The notes below the pieces were generated by a model. That model saw only the letters and a list, made by a program, of their open reading frames with translations. It made no database searches and was not told the origin of the DNA. From assembly GCA_002869535.1 (NCBI GenBank), contig PKUK01000009.1:62001-126000 (forward strand): 64,000 nucleotides of DNA, in the 5' to 3' direction. Below are positions 16,949-26,532 of this stretch, in pieces; position 1 is the stretch's first letter; every line of letters begins with the position of its first letter. The position numbers and the translations under genes are program-made. This DNA comes from Arcobacter sp. (GTDB taxonomy: Bacteria > Campylobacterota > Campylobacteria > Campylobacterales > Arcobacteraceae).

Positions 16949-17793
16949 TATCTATCCCCTAACGTCTCATATTTTAATTTTGTATTATCTTTTTCACCAT
17001 TTACAAAAATTGTTGGTGTTCCTCTTACCATAAGCTCTTCACCTATTTTTACATCTTCTAAAATAGAATTCATAATAGTAGGATTGTTTAACTCTTCTTT
17101 TGTAATTTCTATATTAAACTCTTTATTAAAAGCCTTTAATATCTCTTCTTCATCTTTTGAATCAACTTTAAAGTATCTGTCCCAATCGATTTGATAAACT
17201 TTACTCTCTACATCTTTTATATTCATACTTTTTGCTATATTCATAGCTTTTACTAAAGTTGCAGAGGCAGGATGAACTCTTAATAGTGGAAAATGATAAT
17301 AATAAAGAGCAATTGAATCTTCATTTTTATTAACATGCTCTATTACATCAGGAACATAATCCATACAAAATGGACATAAAGGGTCTGAAAATACTACTAC
17401 TTTATCTTTTGCTTTATGATTACCTGCTATTAAATGTTTTTCACTATAATATTTTGTATCAAATTTTGGTTCTAATAAATCTTTTAAAGATTTTCCAGTT
17501 TTTAAATCCAATAAATCAGCTGCAACAACTACTCCATTTGAAAAAACTATATCTTTAGCATTTATCTCTTTATCTTTTACCTTTGCTTTTACATCTATTA
17601 TATATCCATACCAATTATTTATTGGCATTTTCATTCTTAGTTTTGTATTTATTTTAACATCTTGAATCTCTACTCTAGCATTGTTTGAAAGTCTCTTTTT
17701 TTCAAAATTTATAATATCTTTATCAAGATCATTTGCATATAAACCTATAGCAAATATAGAAAAAATCATTAATACTTTTTTTAAATTTCTCAT
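16948..17793 (-). CDS. Periplasmic thioredoxin-fold thiol-disulfide protein
   Basis: A 281-aa exported protein with signal peptide MRNLKKVLMIFSIFAIGLYA. The N-terminal part resembles a dimerisation region. A DsbA/DsbC-type thioredoxin fold follows, with active site CPFC in FSDPLCPFCMDYV (about residues 138-141) and the cis-proline loop RGTPTIFVNGEKD near 260. It probably oxidises or isomerises disulfides of periplasmic proteins. The CPFC dipeptide does not separate isomerase from oxidase. It lies between dnaX (17-base gap) and hemC (1-base overlap) in a murI-dnaX-dsb-hemC string. Confidence 0.82.
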   Translation of the reverse strand: MRNLKKVLMIFSIFAIGLYANDLDKDIINFEKKRLSNNARVEIQDVKINTKLRMKMPINNWYGYIIDVKAKVKDKEINAKDIVFSNGVVVAADLLDLKTGKSLKDLLEPKFDTKYYSEKHLIAGNHKAKDKVVVFSDPLCPFCMDYVPDVIEHVNKNEDSIALYYYHFPLLRVHPASATLVKAMNIAKSMNIKDVESKVYQIDWDRYFKVDSKDEEEILKAFNKEFNIEITKEELNNPTIMNSILEDVKIGEELMVRGTPTIFVNGEKDNTKLKYETLGDR

Positions 17794-17809
17794 CTATTTC
17801 TCCTTACTT

Positions 17810-19627
17810 TTATACTTTTGTTTTAACTGTTATTTTTTTAATATCAAATAACTCTTTTGCTTTATTTAACATAGTTGAGTTTAATATATCTTCCATTTGA
17901 AGCTCTTTTTGGGAAGGTTTTGCTTGTGAAGAATCATGCATACTAGCTACACAACCTGCCCCCATCTCTATATCTTCTATCATAGAACCTACTTCCTCTT
18001 GAGTCTCATCTTCTTCTTGTAGTTCTAAGTTTATATCATCAATATTTGCTTCTGGCTCATCTATTGACGGATTTACATCATTTTTTTTTTGCTCTTGTAT
18101 TTCGCCTTTTTTAAACTCTAATTCAATGTTTAAGCCAAATACATCTTTAGCAAAGGTTTTTATAATACCAAAATGTTTATATAAAAACTTTCTATCCTCA
18201 TCTTGGTCATAAGATACTATATTTAAAATATTATTTTCAAAACTTTGGAAAATAAAGTTTTTCTCAAAACATACACCTAAGTCATGACTTCTCTCATAAA
18301 CTTTTTTTGTAAGTTCACTATATAATTCAACACTTGGGTCAACTATTTTTTCAATTTTCTCTTCTACTTTTGGTTCTTGTACAGGTATATCTTCAATAAC
18401 TTTTGGCTCTTCAACAACACTTGCTACAACTTGTTGCTCAAGCTTTTCTTCTACTTTTGGCTTTTCGACATGAGCGTGCTCTAATACAACATCTTGATTT
18501 ACTGCACTTGTCATTTTATTTGAATGACTTTGATGACTTACTTCTTTTACAGGAGAAGATTGCACCTCATCAATTAGCTCATCTAGAGTCTTTAGATTTG
18601 TAGCTTCACTCATTTTTGAGAGTGTCAAAATCAATACAAATGTTGGATCAGAGTTTAAAGATAATAGATGTTTGGCATCCCCTAGGATTCTAAAGAATCT
18701 ATCATATAAAAAGATATTAAATTTTGGGTCTTTTCCATAAAGCATTTTATTTTTAAGATATATAGTCATCTCATCACAAACAGAACCAGCTTCATACTCT
18801 TCAAGTGTTTCAATGATAGGAGTTATATCTCCACAAGATAAAACTACATCAAAAAGGTTATCTAAAAACTCTGGGTCAATAAGTCCTAACATATCCACAA
18901 CAGCACTTGTTGTAACTTTTCCTTTGGCGAAAATAATTGCTTGGTCAAGTAAAGTTAATGTATCCCTTAAACTTCCTTGTCCACTTATTGAAATTATGGC
19001 TAAAGCATCATCTTCAAACTCTATTTTTTCTTCATTTAAAATATGAGTTAAGTGATGCATTACATCTTTATGAGAGATTTTTTTAAATCTAAAGTGTTGT
19101 GTTCTACTTAAAATTGTAGCTGGAAGTTTTAGTGGGTCAGTAGTTGCTAAGATAAACTTTACAAACCCAGGAGGCTCTTCTAGTGTTTTTAGAAGTGCAT
19201 TAAATGCTTGTGTTGTAAGCATATGAACCTCATCGATTATAAATACTTTAAATCTAGCACTGCTTGGTTTGTATTTTGTATGTTCTATTAAATCTTTTAT
19301 ATCATCGATACCTCTATTACTAGCTGCATCCATCTCTATAATATCTAAGTGACGATTTGTATTTGCACTTACACAGTTTTCGCAAACCTCACAAGGCTTT
19401 GAAGTAGGACCACTTGAACATAATAAAGCTTTTGCCATAATTCTAGCAGTTGAAGTTTTTCCACTTCCTCTAAGTCCTGAGAAGAGATAAGCATGGGATA
19501 ATCTATTTGAATCTAAAGCTAAAGATAGTGTTTGAGAGACAGTTCCTTGACCAACTAAATCTTCAAATCTTTTTGGTCTATATTTTAGGGCTAAAACTTT
19601 CTTTTGTGAATTTTGATTCTCACTCAT
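17810..19627 (-). CDS. dnaX: DNA polymerase III subunit gamma/tau
   Basis: Clamp-loader ATPase, 605 aa. Walker A is GLRGSGKTSTA (about residues 51-61), followed by a four-Cys zinc module (CSSGPTSKPCEVCENC), the DExx box IIDEVHML and the SRC-like motif ILSRTQHFRF. A low-complexity Glu/Val/Pro linker (about 370-450) leads to the tau-specific C-terminus. Codons 513-516 contain a run of ten A residues (18081-18090). One extra A gives an immediate TGA, and one fewer gives Met-Met-TAA, so slippage would produce a gamma form of 516-517 aa lacking the last roughly 90 residues. The start overlaps the murI end by 8 bases. Confidence 0.95.
   Translation of the reverse strand: MSENQNSQKKVLALKYRPKRFEDLVGQGTVSQTLSLALDSNRLSHAYLFSGLRGSGKTSTARIMAKALLCSSGPTSKPCEVCENCVSANTNRHLDIIEMDAASNRGIDDIKDLIEHTKYKPSSARFKVFIIDEVHMLTTQAFNALLKTLEEPPGFVKFILATTDPLKLPATILSRTQHFRFKKISHKDVMHHLTHILNEEKIEFEDDALAIISISGQGSLRDTLTLLDQAIIFAKGKVTTSAVVDMLGLIDPEFLDNLFDVVLSCGDITPIIETLEEYEAGSVCDEMTIYLKNKMLYGKDPKFNIFLYDRFFRILGDAKHLLSLNSDPTFVLILTLSKMSEATNLKTLDELIDEVQSSPVKEVSHQSHSNKMTSAVNQDVVLEHAHVEKPKVEEKLEQQVVASVVEEPKVIEDIPVQEPKVEEKIEKIVDPSVELYSELTKKVYERSHDLGVCFEKNFIFQSFENNILNIVSYDQDEDRKFLYKHFGIIKTFAKDVFGLNIELEFKKGEIQEQKKNDVNPSIDEPEANIDDINLELQEEDETQEEVGSMIEDIEMGAGCVASMHDSSQAKPSQKELQMEDILNSTMLNKAKELFDIKKITVKTKV
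18081..18090 (-). promoter_or_regulatory. A10 slippery run in dnaX, possible gamma frameshift
   Basis: Read on the coding strand as GAG-CAA-AAA-AAA-AAT-GAT. Both alternative frames terminate at once (TGA, or ATG-ATG-TAA). Comparable A-runs make the short gamma subunit by transcriptional slippage in Thermus and by ribosomal frameshifting in E. coli. Function here is inference. Confidence 0.5.
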
Positions 19628-20420
19628 TTATATTCCTTACCACTATTTCCCCACCGTTATTCCATGAATTTAATATTTTACTTATCATTTCTAAATTAAT
19701 ATATGAAGTGAAGTATACATTTACTTTCAACTCACCATTATTAAAATTACCACAATCTTTTGATAAATCTTTTAATCTGTTTGCTATTGCATAACCTGTT
19801 TCGATTAGATTTATATTTTTACCCATAATTTTTTTTATTGTATCTTCTACCAAAGGATAATGTGTACAACCTAAAACTACTGTATCTACCCCATTTTCTT
19901 TCATAGGCTTTAACCAATTTTGTAAAAGTAAAAATGTCTTTTCATCATCTATTTTACCATTTTCAATTTGCTGAACTAGACCTGGACAAGCTTGTTCATA
20001 CAAAGTGATATGCGAACTAGAAGTTGACAAAACATCAACTAACAGTTGATACTTTTCACCCTTTAAAGTGGCAGGTGTTGCTAAAATCCCAATTTTTCCA
20101 TTTTTACTTAACTGTATAGCTGGTTTTATACCAGGTTCTGTTCCTATTACTATAAGTTGTGGAAAATGTTCTCTTAACTCTTTTATTGCAGCTGAAGTTG
20201 CTGTATTACAAGCAACTACTAAAGCATCAATATTATGAGTTTTAATCAAATAGTTAGCAATATCAAAACTATGTTTTAATATCTGTTCTTTTGATTTTTC
20301 CCCATATGGTGCAAACTTTGTATCTGCAATATAAAAAATCTCAGCACCTTTTAAAACTTCTGTTATGGCTTTAACAACTGTTAAACCACCAATGCCAGAA
20401 TCAAATACGCCTACTCTCAA
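19620..20420 (-). CDS. murI: Glutamate racemase
   Basis: Interconverts L- and D-glutamate, supplying D-Glu for peptidoglycan (cytosol). It has 266 aa. The Asp/Ser motif GVFDSGIGGLTVVKAI is at residues 3-18. The first catalytic Cys is in VVACNTATS (about 70) and the second in VLGCTHYPLV (about 181). It is upstream of dnaX with an 8-base overlap, so the two are translationally coupled. Confidence 0.96.
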   Translation of the reverse strand: MRVGVFDSGIGGLTVVKAITEVLKGAEIFYIADTKFAPYGEKSKEQILKHSFDIANYLIKTHNIDALVVACNTATSAAIKELREHFPQLIVIGTEPGIKPAIQLSKNGKIGILATPATLKGEKYQLLVDVLSTSSSHITLYEQACPGLVQQIENGKIDDEKTFLLLQNWLKPMKENGVDTVVLGCTHYPLVEDTIKKIMGKNINLIETGYAIANRLKDLSKDCGNFNNGELKVNVYFTSYINLEMISKILNSWNNGGEIVVRNINE

Positions 20421-20502
20421 TTTATACCTTTTTCATAATAAGCAAATATTCTATCATAAGTTTTTATATAAATTCATTAGTACAAAGAAATTAAATTTGA
20501 GA

Positions 20503-21714
20503 CTAAATTGTATAGTTAATATTCAAAGGAAGTTTTATAAAAAACTTAGCTCCATGTTCACTATTTTCAACATCTAAAGTACCACCTAAATGATTAACTA
20601 CAATATCGTAACTACTATATAGTCCAATACCAGTACCATGGGACTGATGTTTTGTTGTAAAGTATGGATTAAAGATTTTATCTATTATCTCTTCTTTAAT
20701 TCCACCTGCATTATCTTCTATCGTAATAACTACACTATGTTCATCTTTATATGCAGAGTATTTAACCCAATTATCAGAACTTTTTTTACTAGATAAAGCC
20801 TCTCTAGCATTATTTAAAATGGCAATAATTACTTGAAGAAGTTCTCCTAAAATAAGTTTGAATTTTATGGGCTCTTTTTCCATAGTATCTTCGATGATTT
20901 TTATATTTTCAATAGAAAAACTTGTTTCTACCATCTTGAAAGCCATCTTTACTCTATCTTGAACAATTATCTCTTTTTCTTTATGACTCTCTTTTATATA
21001 GTCTCTAAATTCATCAATAGTATCCGATAAAAAAGTTACATTATTTAATATACTATCAGCATAATGAAAAAAGTCTTCATCACTTAAAACTTCAAGCTCT
21101 TTTTTTATTTTCATGCCACTTGCAGCTGTGGAAATAACACTTAAAGGCTGTCTCCATTGGTGAGCAATATTTCCTATTAATTCACCCATTTGTGCCATCT
21201 TTAATTGCTCAAAAAACTGTTTTTCTTTCTCTTTTGTAAGTTCTATTGCTGTTTTTACTTTAGCTTTTAAATTTAAAGTCAAGTCTTCTAACTCAAGGTT
21301 TTTCTCTTCTAGTTTTTGTACATTTAAACAAGAGTTTATGCTTATATTTAATTTTTGTCTAAAGCTTTCATAAGTAGAAGTGATAAATTCTAAATCAATC
21401 TCTTTATCATAAAAAAATATTATCAAACCATTTTCAAGTTTGTATAATAAGGCATTTATTGTCTCTGAAAGAGAGGTGACTATTATTTTTTCATCTTTAC
21501 TTTTTTTGAGTAAATCATTTATATCAAAGTCTAGTTTTTTTCCATGGGAAACAATAGGTTCTATATTTTCTTTTGTTAGATAAAAACTTCCATAAATAGC
21601 ATCAGTTTCCATAATAAAGGTTTTTATTACTTCATTTATCATATCTTTTAACTTTAGGCTGTTACCTATTGAACTATGACATTTGTACGAGATTGAGAGT
21701 TGACTTAAAAGCAT
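20503..21714 (-). CDS. Soluble histidine kinase, partner of FIST protein
   Basis: Sensor kinase of 403 aa without membrane segments. The N-terminal 130 residues look like a GAF/PAS-type sensor (DAIYGSFYLTKENIEPIVSH). A coiled coil (about 130-170) follows, then the dimerisation domain with phospho-acceptor His in GNIAHQWRQPLSV (about residue 185). The ATPase domain has NNAREAL (N box), DNAGGIKEE (G1) and GTGIGLYSS (G2). I chose ATG 21714, which has AGGTGG just upstream; an in-frame TTG at 21732 is also possible. It overlaps the end of the FIST gene by 10 bases, so FIST is its likely signal-input partner. No response regulator is adjacent. Confidence 0.88.
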   Translation of the reverse strand: MLLSQLSISYKCHSSIGNSLKLKDMINEVIKTFIMETDAIYGSFYLTKENIEPIVSHGKKLDFDINDLLKKSKDEKIIVTSLSETINALLYKLENGLIIFFYDKEIDLEFITSTYESFRQKLNISINSCLNVQKLEEKNLELEDLTLNLKAKVKTAIELTKEKEKQFFEQLKMAQMGELIGNIAHQWRQPLSVISTAASGMKIKKELEVLSDEDFFHYADSILNNVTFLSDTIDEFRDYIKESHKEKEIIVQDRVKMAFKMVETSFSIENIKIIEDTMEKEPIKFKLILGELLQVIIAILNNAREALSSKKSSDNWVKYSAYKDEHSVVITIEDNAGGIKEEIIDKIFNPYFTTKHQSHGTGIGLYSSYDIVVNHLGGTLDVENSEHGAKFFIKLPLNINYTI

Positions 21715-22757
21715 ATACCACCTATTACACAAGTTTTATTTAAAAAATTAATATATTTATTACCTTCATTGGCTATCTCACCAATAGATATGGCTCCTAT
21801 AAAAGTAGAAGCATTTGTTTGTTGATAGATTGTACCTAACTCATCATCAAACTTATCTTCTAAAAAGCTTTTTCTTGTAGTACAATCAAAAACAAGTATA
21901 AATTCGCAACTATTTTTCAAAGCATCACTTATGGCTTCCCTTGATGCCTTCAATAAACTTTCGTTTTTACCTTTTAAAATATTTAAGACACTGTTATTTG
22001 AAACTTTTCCTACTAAAATTAAATTATCACCATCAAAAGCAATAGGATCCCTTACTACTTCTTCGCCTTTGTATTTTACAATACCAAAGGGATAATTTTT
22101 TGAGATTTCTAAAAAGTTCTCTTTTGTTAAGGCTACTTGATAATCTTTTTCAACTATCTCTTTATAGACTTCAAAAGCACTTCGGTGGTCAATAGTTTTT
22201 ACAATATTACCTTCTGCTGAAGTTACAACATATGGTCCATCTAAATATTCCCAGCCATGTTTTACACCTAAATCAATACTATTTTTTAGGCTAATCAAAA
22301 TCGCTGCATCTTTATAAAATCCACTATTATCAAAAATAAAAGCTTCGCTTTTATCCTCAAAAGAACCAGCGCCTGCTCCTAGTATATTTGTATGGATGTC
22401 TACATTTTCAAAAAGCTCTTGGATAAATGGTTCTGTGTAATTTGATAAACCTTCCAAAATAGTAATAACAGATTTTATATTCTTAAAATCATTTTTATCC
22501 AAGCAAGCATTACTTATATCTTTTATAAAGTTTGATTTCATATTATTGCTTATCTCTATAGCTATTACTCCATAGTCATATACTTTGTCTTTAAAAATTA
22601 TTTGAGGTAATATTCCACCATAGATTTTAATATCAGAGTTTTTTAAAAGATTTAAATCTACATCTGTTTTAGAAGCAACAAGCAATAAGTATTGGTGGTG
22701 ATTATTTTTCTCTATCAACTCTTCAAGTGTTTCAAAATAACTTGCTATTATTTTCAT
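21705..22757 (-). CDS. FIST-domain sensory protein
   Basis: A 350-aa soluble protein with FIST N and FIST C domains, a predicted small-ligand sensor module usually attached to kinases or cyclases. Recognisable segments are IYGGILPQIIFKDKVYDYG, NILGAGAGSFEDKSEAFIFD, SIDLGVKHGWEYLDGPYVVT and LVFDCTTRKSFLEDKF. AAAGG lies nine bases before the ATG. The gene overlaps the downstream histidine kinase. In the paralogous locus 51278-53167 FIST and kinase are one polypeptide, which supports a physical complex here. The ligand is unknown. Confidence 0.85.
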   Translation of the reverse strand: MKIIASYFETLEELIEKNNHHQYLLLVASKTDVDLNLLKNSDIKIYGGILPQIIFKDKVYDYGVIAIEISNNMKSNFIKDISNACLDKNDFKNIKSVITILEGLSNYTEPFIQELFENVDIHTNILGAGAGSFEDKSEAFIFDNSGFYKDAAILISLKNSIDLGVKHGWEYLDGPYVVTSAEGNIVKTIDHRSAFEVYKEIVEKDYQVALTKENFLEISKNYPFGIVKYKGEEVVRDPIAFDGDNLILVGKVSNNSVLNILKGKNESLLKASREAISDALKNSCEFILVFDCTTRKSFLEDKFDDELGTIYQQTNASTFIGAISIGEIANEGNKYINFLNKTCVIGGICF

Positions 22758-22989
22758 GTTAAACCTTTTAATTTGGTTTTCTAACTTATAAATAATTTAC
22801 TTAAAGTATGTAATCTTTGATTTTAGCACTTGTAGTTTTAAACGTGTTATATAAAATAATGTTAATAATTTAATTCAGCAAGAATTAATAATGAATATAA
22901 AAATTAGAAAATAAAAATTATTTTTTATATTCTAATTTTAATTTCTTTTTTGTAATAATTAAACTACACTATTAAAAAAGGGGTCTATT

Positions 22990-23646
22990 TTGTTTTTTCA
23001 TTTCCATCCATATAAACAGTTCTTAAATGACAAAACAAAAAAGATTTTAGTAGGAACTTTACCACCTCCAAGGTTTTGTAATAAACAGTTCAAAGAAAGC
23101 GATGTGGATTTTTGTTATGGTTCAAAAGATAACCTACTTTGGCAAGTCTTAAACAAAATCCATAATCTAAATCTACCCTTTGATAAGAGTATTGAATCTA
23201 CAAATTTAAGAAAAGAGTTCCTAATAAAAAATCAAATAGGCGTCTGTGATATTGTCCAATCGTGTAAAAGAGAAAAAATAGATGCTAGTGATATAGGTAT
23301 GAGTGAAGTAGTTTTAAGGGATATACTTGGTTTTATAAAAAAATACAAAAATATCCAAACTATAATCTTCACAGGCGGATTATGTAAAAACTCCCCAGAA
23401 TACTTCTTTAGACAAGTCCTAAAAAAAGAGAATATAGCCTTAAAACTCATCTGTGAGAACATCCCAAAAAAACATAAATTTACCTATGATAATAGAGAAA
23501 TCCAAACCATAAGTTTAACCTCCCCATCAAATGCAGCAAACAGAAGTATAGGAGCAAATGAGTACTACAAAAAGATGAAAAAAGAGAATCCAAACTACAC
23601 AACCTTTGACTTTAGAGTTGAGCAGTATGAAAAAGTTTTTAAATAA
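22990..23646 (+). CDS. Uracil-DNA-glycosylase-superfamily protein
   Basis: A 218-aa protein of the UDG/MUG superfamily, distinct from Ung. The N-terminal motif KKILVGTLPPPRF is the counterpart of the GxxPG loop, then FCYGSKDNLLWQVL. The C-terminal TSPSNAANRSIGANEYY is the counterpart of the second substrate loop. The substrate may be a deaminated purine or uracil in DNA, inferred from the family only. The start is TTG with AAGGGG eight bases upstream, as no in-frame ATG lies near. Its stop abuts, base to base, the stop of the convergent AraC-like gene. Confidence 0.72.
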   Translation: MFFHFHPYKQFLNDKTKKILVGTLPPPRFCNKQFKESDVDFCYGSKDNLLWQVLNKIHNLNLPFDKSIESTNLRKEFLIKNQIGVCDIVQSCKREKIDASDIGMSEVVLRDILGFIKKYKNIQTIIFTGGLCKNSPEYFFRQVLKKENIALKLICENIPKKHKFTYDNREIQTISLTSPSNAANRSIGANEYYKKMKKENPNYTTFDFRVEQYEKVFK

Positions 23647-24225
23647 CTATTGCAATAACTCTTTTCGAATACTTGCATAACTCTTTAAAGCCAAACCCAC
23701 ATGCCATCTAAAAACCTTATCAAAGATTTTCCTAGGTACATTAGCTATTCTCAACACCTCTTCCATATCATAGTCACCATCATTTTTTTCAACCAATTCA
23801 ATTATTCGCATAACACCAAACTGAGATTTACTAGGCTTAAATCGATTTTGAAAATAAACATCTAGTTCTACTTCAAAATTATCAAAACCTTTCAAAATAT
23901 CTTTTTGTAAATAAATAGGCTCAGTAGGATGATGCATAAGCTCATCCATAAACTCTTCATAAAAAAAAGAAGCCCCAGCCCCTTTAAATCTAACAGCTAC
24001 TAAAGTAATCTCTTCGGCTGATTGTATACTTACAGATTCTTCATAAGCATTGATTAACATAGCTTGAAAACTATCCAAAATAAAAAGTTCCTCCTGAATA
24101 AGAACTTCACATTTATCATTTTGATTGATTAAAACTATCATTCCACCATTTGGTTTTAGTTCGTAAGTATTTGTATTTTGTATTAAATCATATGATTCTA
24201 TATATTTTTGTAATTTTTTGTGCAT
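23647..24225 (-). CDS. AraC-like regulator with half HTH
   Basis: A 192-aa protein. Residues 1-120 look like the cupin-type sensing domain of AraC regulators (YELKPNGGMIVLINQ, AVRFKGAGASFFYEE). The C-terminus (DMEEVLRIANVPRKIFDKVFRWHVGLALKSYASIRK) aligns with only the first of the two AraC HTH subdomains, in the usual SxRxLxRxFxxxxGxxPxxY pattern. It may be a natural short regulator or a 3-prime truncation by the convergent neighbour. Target unknown. Confidence 0.65.
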   Translation of the reverse strand: MHKKLQKYIESYDLIQNTNTYELKPNGGMIVLINQNDKCEVLIQEELFILDSFQAMLINAYEESVSIQSAEEITLVAVRFKGAGASFFYEEFMDELMHHPTEPIYLQKDILKGFDNFEVELDVYFQNRFKPSKSQFGVMRIIELVEKNDGDYDMEEVLRIANVPRKIFDKVFRWHVGLALKSYASIRKELLQ

Positions 24226-24363
24226 GGGGGGATTATAGCAAATTATTTATTTAATGAATTTTTCATTTACATTGTAATAGCTTCAGAAAGCTGAATATTT
24301 TTGTAAAGTTCAAGGAAGTGGGGTAATTTTGTGTTGGAGTGTACAATTAGTACATGACGAGCA

Positions 24364-24390
24364 AAATTTCCGCAACTGACGCGGAAATTT
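24364..24390 (-). terminator. Hairpin downstream of rho
   Basis: Stem AAATTTCCGC/GCGGAAATTT (10 bp, 7-base loop) 25 bases beyond the rho stop. It is GC-capped and followed on the minus strand by a short T stretch. It is a plausible but weak terminator. Confidence 0.5.
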
Positions 24391-24414
24391 GCAAAAAGAG
24401 GCAGTTTTATGAAG

Positions 24415-25758
24415 CTATTCGTTCATTCCTGAGAAAAAATCATCATTATTCTTAGTCTTTAACATCTTAGAATAAAGAAATTTCAACGCTTCTACTTCAT
24501 CCATAGATGCGATTGCATTTCTTAGTATCCATGTTTTTTGTAAGATATCTGGAGTAAGAAGTAGTTCTTCTTTTCTTGTACCTGATTTGATAATATCAAC
24601 AGCTGGATAAACTCTTTTGTTTGAAGCATCACGACTAAGTACAACTTCTGAGTTTCCTGTACCTTTGAACTCTTCGAAAATAACTTCGTCCATTTTTGAA
24701 CCTGTATCTATAAGTGCAGTTGAGATGATAGTTAAACTTCCACCCTCTTCTATATTTCTAGCAGCCCCAAAAAATCTTTTTGGTTTGTGTAGTGCATTTG
24801 CATCAACCCCACCTGAAAGTACTTTTCCACTACTTGGTGTTACTGTATTATATGCACGTGCAAGTCTTGTGATTGAGTCAAGTAAGATAACAACATCTTT
24901 TTTCATCTCAACCATTCTTTTTGCTTTTTCAATAACAATTTCAGCAACTCTAACATGATTTTGAGCAGGTAAATCAAATGTAGAAGAGTAAACATCACCC
25001 TTTACACTTCTTTGCATATCTGTAACTTCTTCTGGTCTTTCATCTATTAGTAAAACCATTAAGTGAGCTTCTGGATGATTTCTTGAAATACCGTGAGCTA
25101 GTTCTTTTAAAAGTTCTGTTTTACCAGTTTTTGGAGGAGCAACGATAAGTCCCCTTTGACCTTTACCCATAGGAGAAAATAAGTCTAATATTCTTCCTGT
25201 CATTTTAGTTGATTCATACTCAAATTTAAATCTTTCTGTTGAATATAAAGGTGTTAGGTTATCAAAAAGTGGTCTGTTTTTTGATTCATGTATTGGTAGA
25301 TAGTTTATTGCTTCAATTTTAAGTAAAGCATAATATTTTTCACTATCTTTGTTTGGAGGTCTAACTTGTCCTGTAACAATATCCCCAGTTCTAAGTGCAA
25401 ACTTTTTGATTTGTGTTGCACTTACATAAGAATCATTAGAAGTATCAGAAAAATTTCCATCCATTGCTCTTAAAAAACCAAATCCACCATCTTTTACCTC
25501 TAAAATACCTGTAAAAAGAATAAATCCACCTTGGTCGATTTGTGTTTTTAAAATAGAGAACATAAGTTCTTGTCGTTTAAGTTCCTGAGGGTTTTCAACA
25601 TCGAGTTTTTTAGCTATTTGAAGTAGTTCTTCTAAAGGATATTCTCTTAGTTTTTCAATTGTATGCCCTTCTACAGGGATATGTGTCCTAGTTTTTCTGC
25701 CATTAGAATTTCCTTTTGAGGGAGTATTCTTCTTAGTTTGAGTTGTTGTCTCTTCCAT
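24415..25758 (-). CDS. rho: Transcription termination factor Rho
   Basis: Hexameric RNA helicase ending transcription at untranslated RNA, 447 aa. A basic, Thr/Lys-rich N-terminal extension (about 25 residues) precedes the Rho N domain ([16 protein letters not shown]). The cold-shock-like RNA-binding domain has [15 protein letters not shown]. Walker A is [11 protein letters not shown], then [13 protein letters not shown], the Q-loop [15 protein letters not shown], and the R-loop region. It stands alone and is strongly conserved; the start has no competing ATG. Confidence 0.97.
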   Translation of the reverse strand: MEETTTQTKKNTPSKGNSNGRKTRTHIPVEGHTIEKLREYPLEELLQIAKKLDVENPQELKRQELMFSILKTQIDQGGFILFTGILEVKDGGFGFLRAMDGNFSDTSNDSYVSATQIKKFALRTGDIVTGQVRPPNKDSEKYYALLKIEAINYLPIHESKNRPLFDNLTPLYSTERFKFEYESTKMTGRILDLFSPMGKGQRGLIVAPPKTGKTELLKELAHGISRNHPEAHLMVLLIDERPEEVTDMQRSVKGDVYSSTFDLPAQNHVRVAEIVIEKAKRMVEMKKDVVILLDSITRLARAYNTVTPSSGKVLSGGVDANALHKPKRFFGAARNIEEGGSLTIISTALIDTGSKMDEVIFEEFKGTGNSEVVLSRDASNKRVYPAVDIIKSGTRKEELLLTPDILQKTWILRNAIASMDEVEALKFLYSKMLKTKNNDDFFSGMNE

Positions 25759-25883
25759 TTATATTTAGACCTTTGTCATTTTCAGTAAAGTGATTTTTTG
25801 TAGTTAATTCTGTGTATAGAATTTTAAGTGGTGTAATTTTAGTCTTTATTTTAGAATTTGTCAAATATTATTTATATAAAACA

Positions 25884-25916
25884 AAAAAGGTGCCAATTAC
25901 TTGACACCTTTTTATT
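25884..25916 (-). terminator. Intrinsic terminator of peroxiredoxin gene
   Basis: Stem AAAAAGGTG/CACCTTTTT extended by CAA/TTG after one mismatch, loop TTAC. T-runs on both sides make it potentially bidirectional. It ends the minus-strand peroxiredoxin transcript just before rho. Confidence 0.8.
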
Positions 25917-25935
25917 CAATATTTAAAAATGATTA

Positions 25936-26532
25936 TTATAAATCAGCCTCATGTTTTCCTAAGTATTCTGCAACACCTTCAGTTGAAGCTTTCATACCTT
26001 CGTCACCTTTTGCCCAACCTGCAGGACAAACTTCACCATTTTCGTTTGTAAATATCATAGTATCTACCATTCTAATCATTTCGTCAATGTTTCTTCCTAG
26101 TGGTAAGTCATTGATTACTGCATGTCTTACAGTTCCATCTTTGTCAATTAAAAAAGATCCTCTTAGTGCTACAGCATCACCGAATAATACATCATAATCT
26201 TTTGAAATTTGTTTGCTTAAATCTGCAACTAATGGGTATTTAACTCTTCCAATTCCACCGTTTTCAACAGCAGTTTCTCTCCATGCAAAGTGAGAAAATT
26301 GTGAATCAACTGAAACACCAATAACATTTACACCTCTTGAAGAGAACTCTTCAATTCTTTTTGAAAATGCAATAATTTCTGATGGACATACAAATGTAAA
26401 GTCTAATGGGTAGAAAAATAAAACCGCACCTTTTTCACCAATGTTTTCATATAAATTAAAATCCTCAACAATTTGACCATCTGCAAGTACAGCTGTTGCT
26501 GTGAAATCTGGAGCTTTTTTTGTAACTAACAT
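25936..26532 (-). CDS. 2-Cys peroxiredoxin (AhpC/Prx1 type)
   Basis: Thiol peroxidase reducing hydrogen and organic peroxides in the cytosol, 198 aa. The peroxidatic Cys is in FTFVCPSE (Cys49) with the conserved Thr and Arg context. The resolving Cys is in GEVCPAGW (about 170), with the C-terminal extension retained, so it is a typical 2-Cys enzyme. AAAGGAAATAA precedes the ATG. It is monocistronic with its own terminator. No dedicated reductase is nearby, so thioredoxin is the likely electron donor. Confidence 0.93.
   Translation of the reverse strand: MLVTKKAPDFTATAVLADGQIVEDFNLYENIGEKGAVLFFYPLDFTFVCPSEIIAFSKRIEEFSSRGVNVIGVSVDSQFSHFAWRETAVENGGIGRVKYPLVADLSKQISKDYDVLFGDAVALRGSFLIDKDGTVRHAVINDLPLGRNIDEMIRMVDTMIFTNENGEVCPAGWAKGDEGMKASTEGVAEYLGKHEADL

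Noticed and set aside
24364-24390. Inverted repeat near rho as CRISPR repeat or mobile-element end
   Set aside because: Single copy, positioned just after rho; a terminator is the simpler reading.
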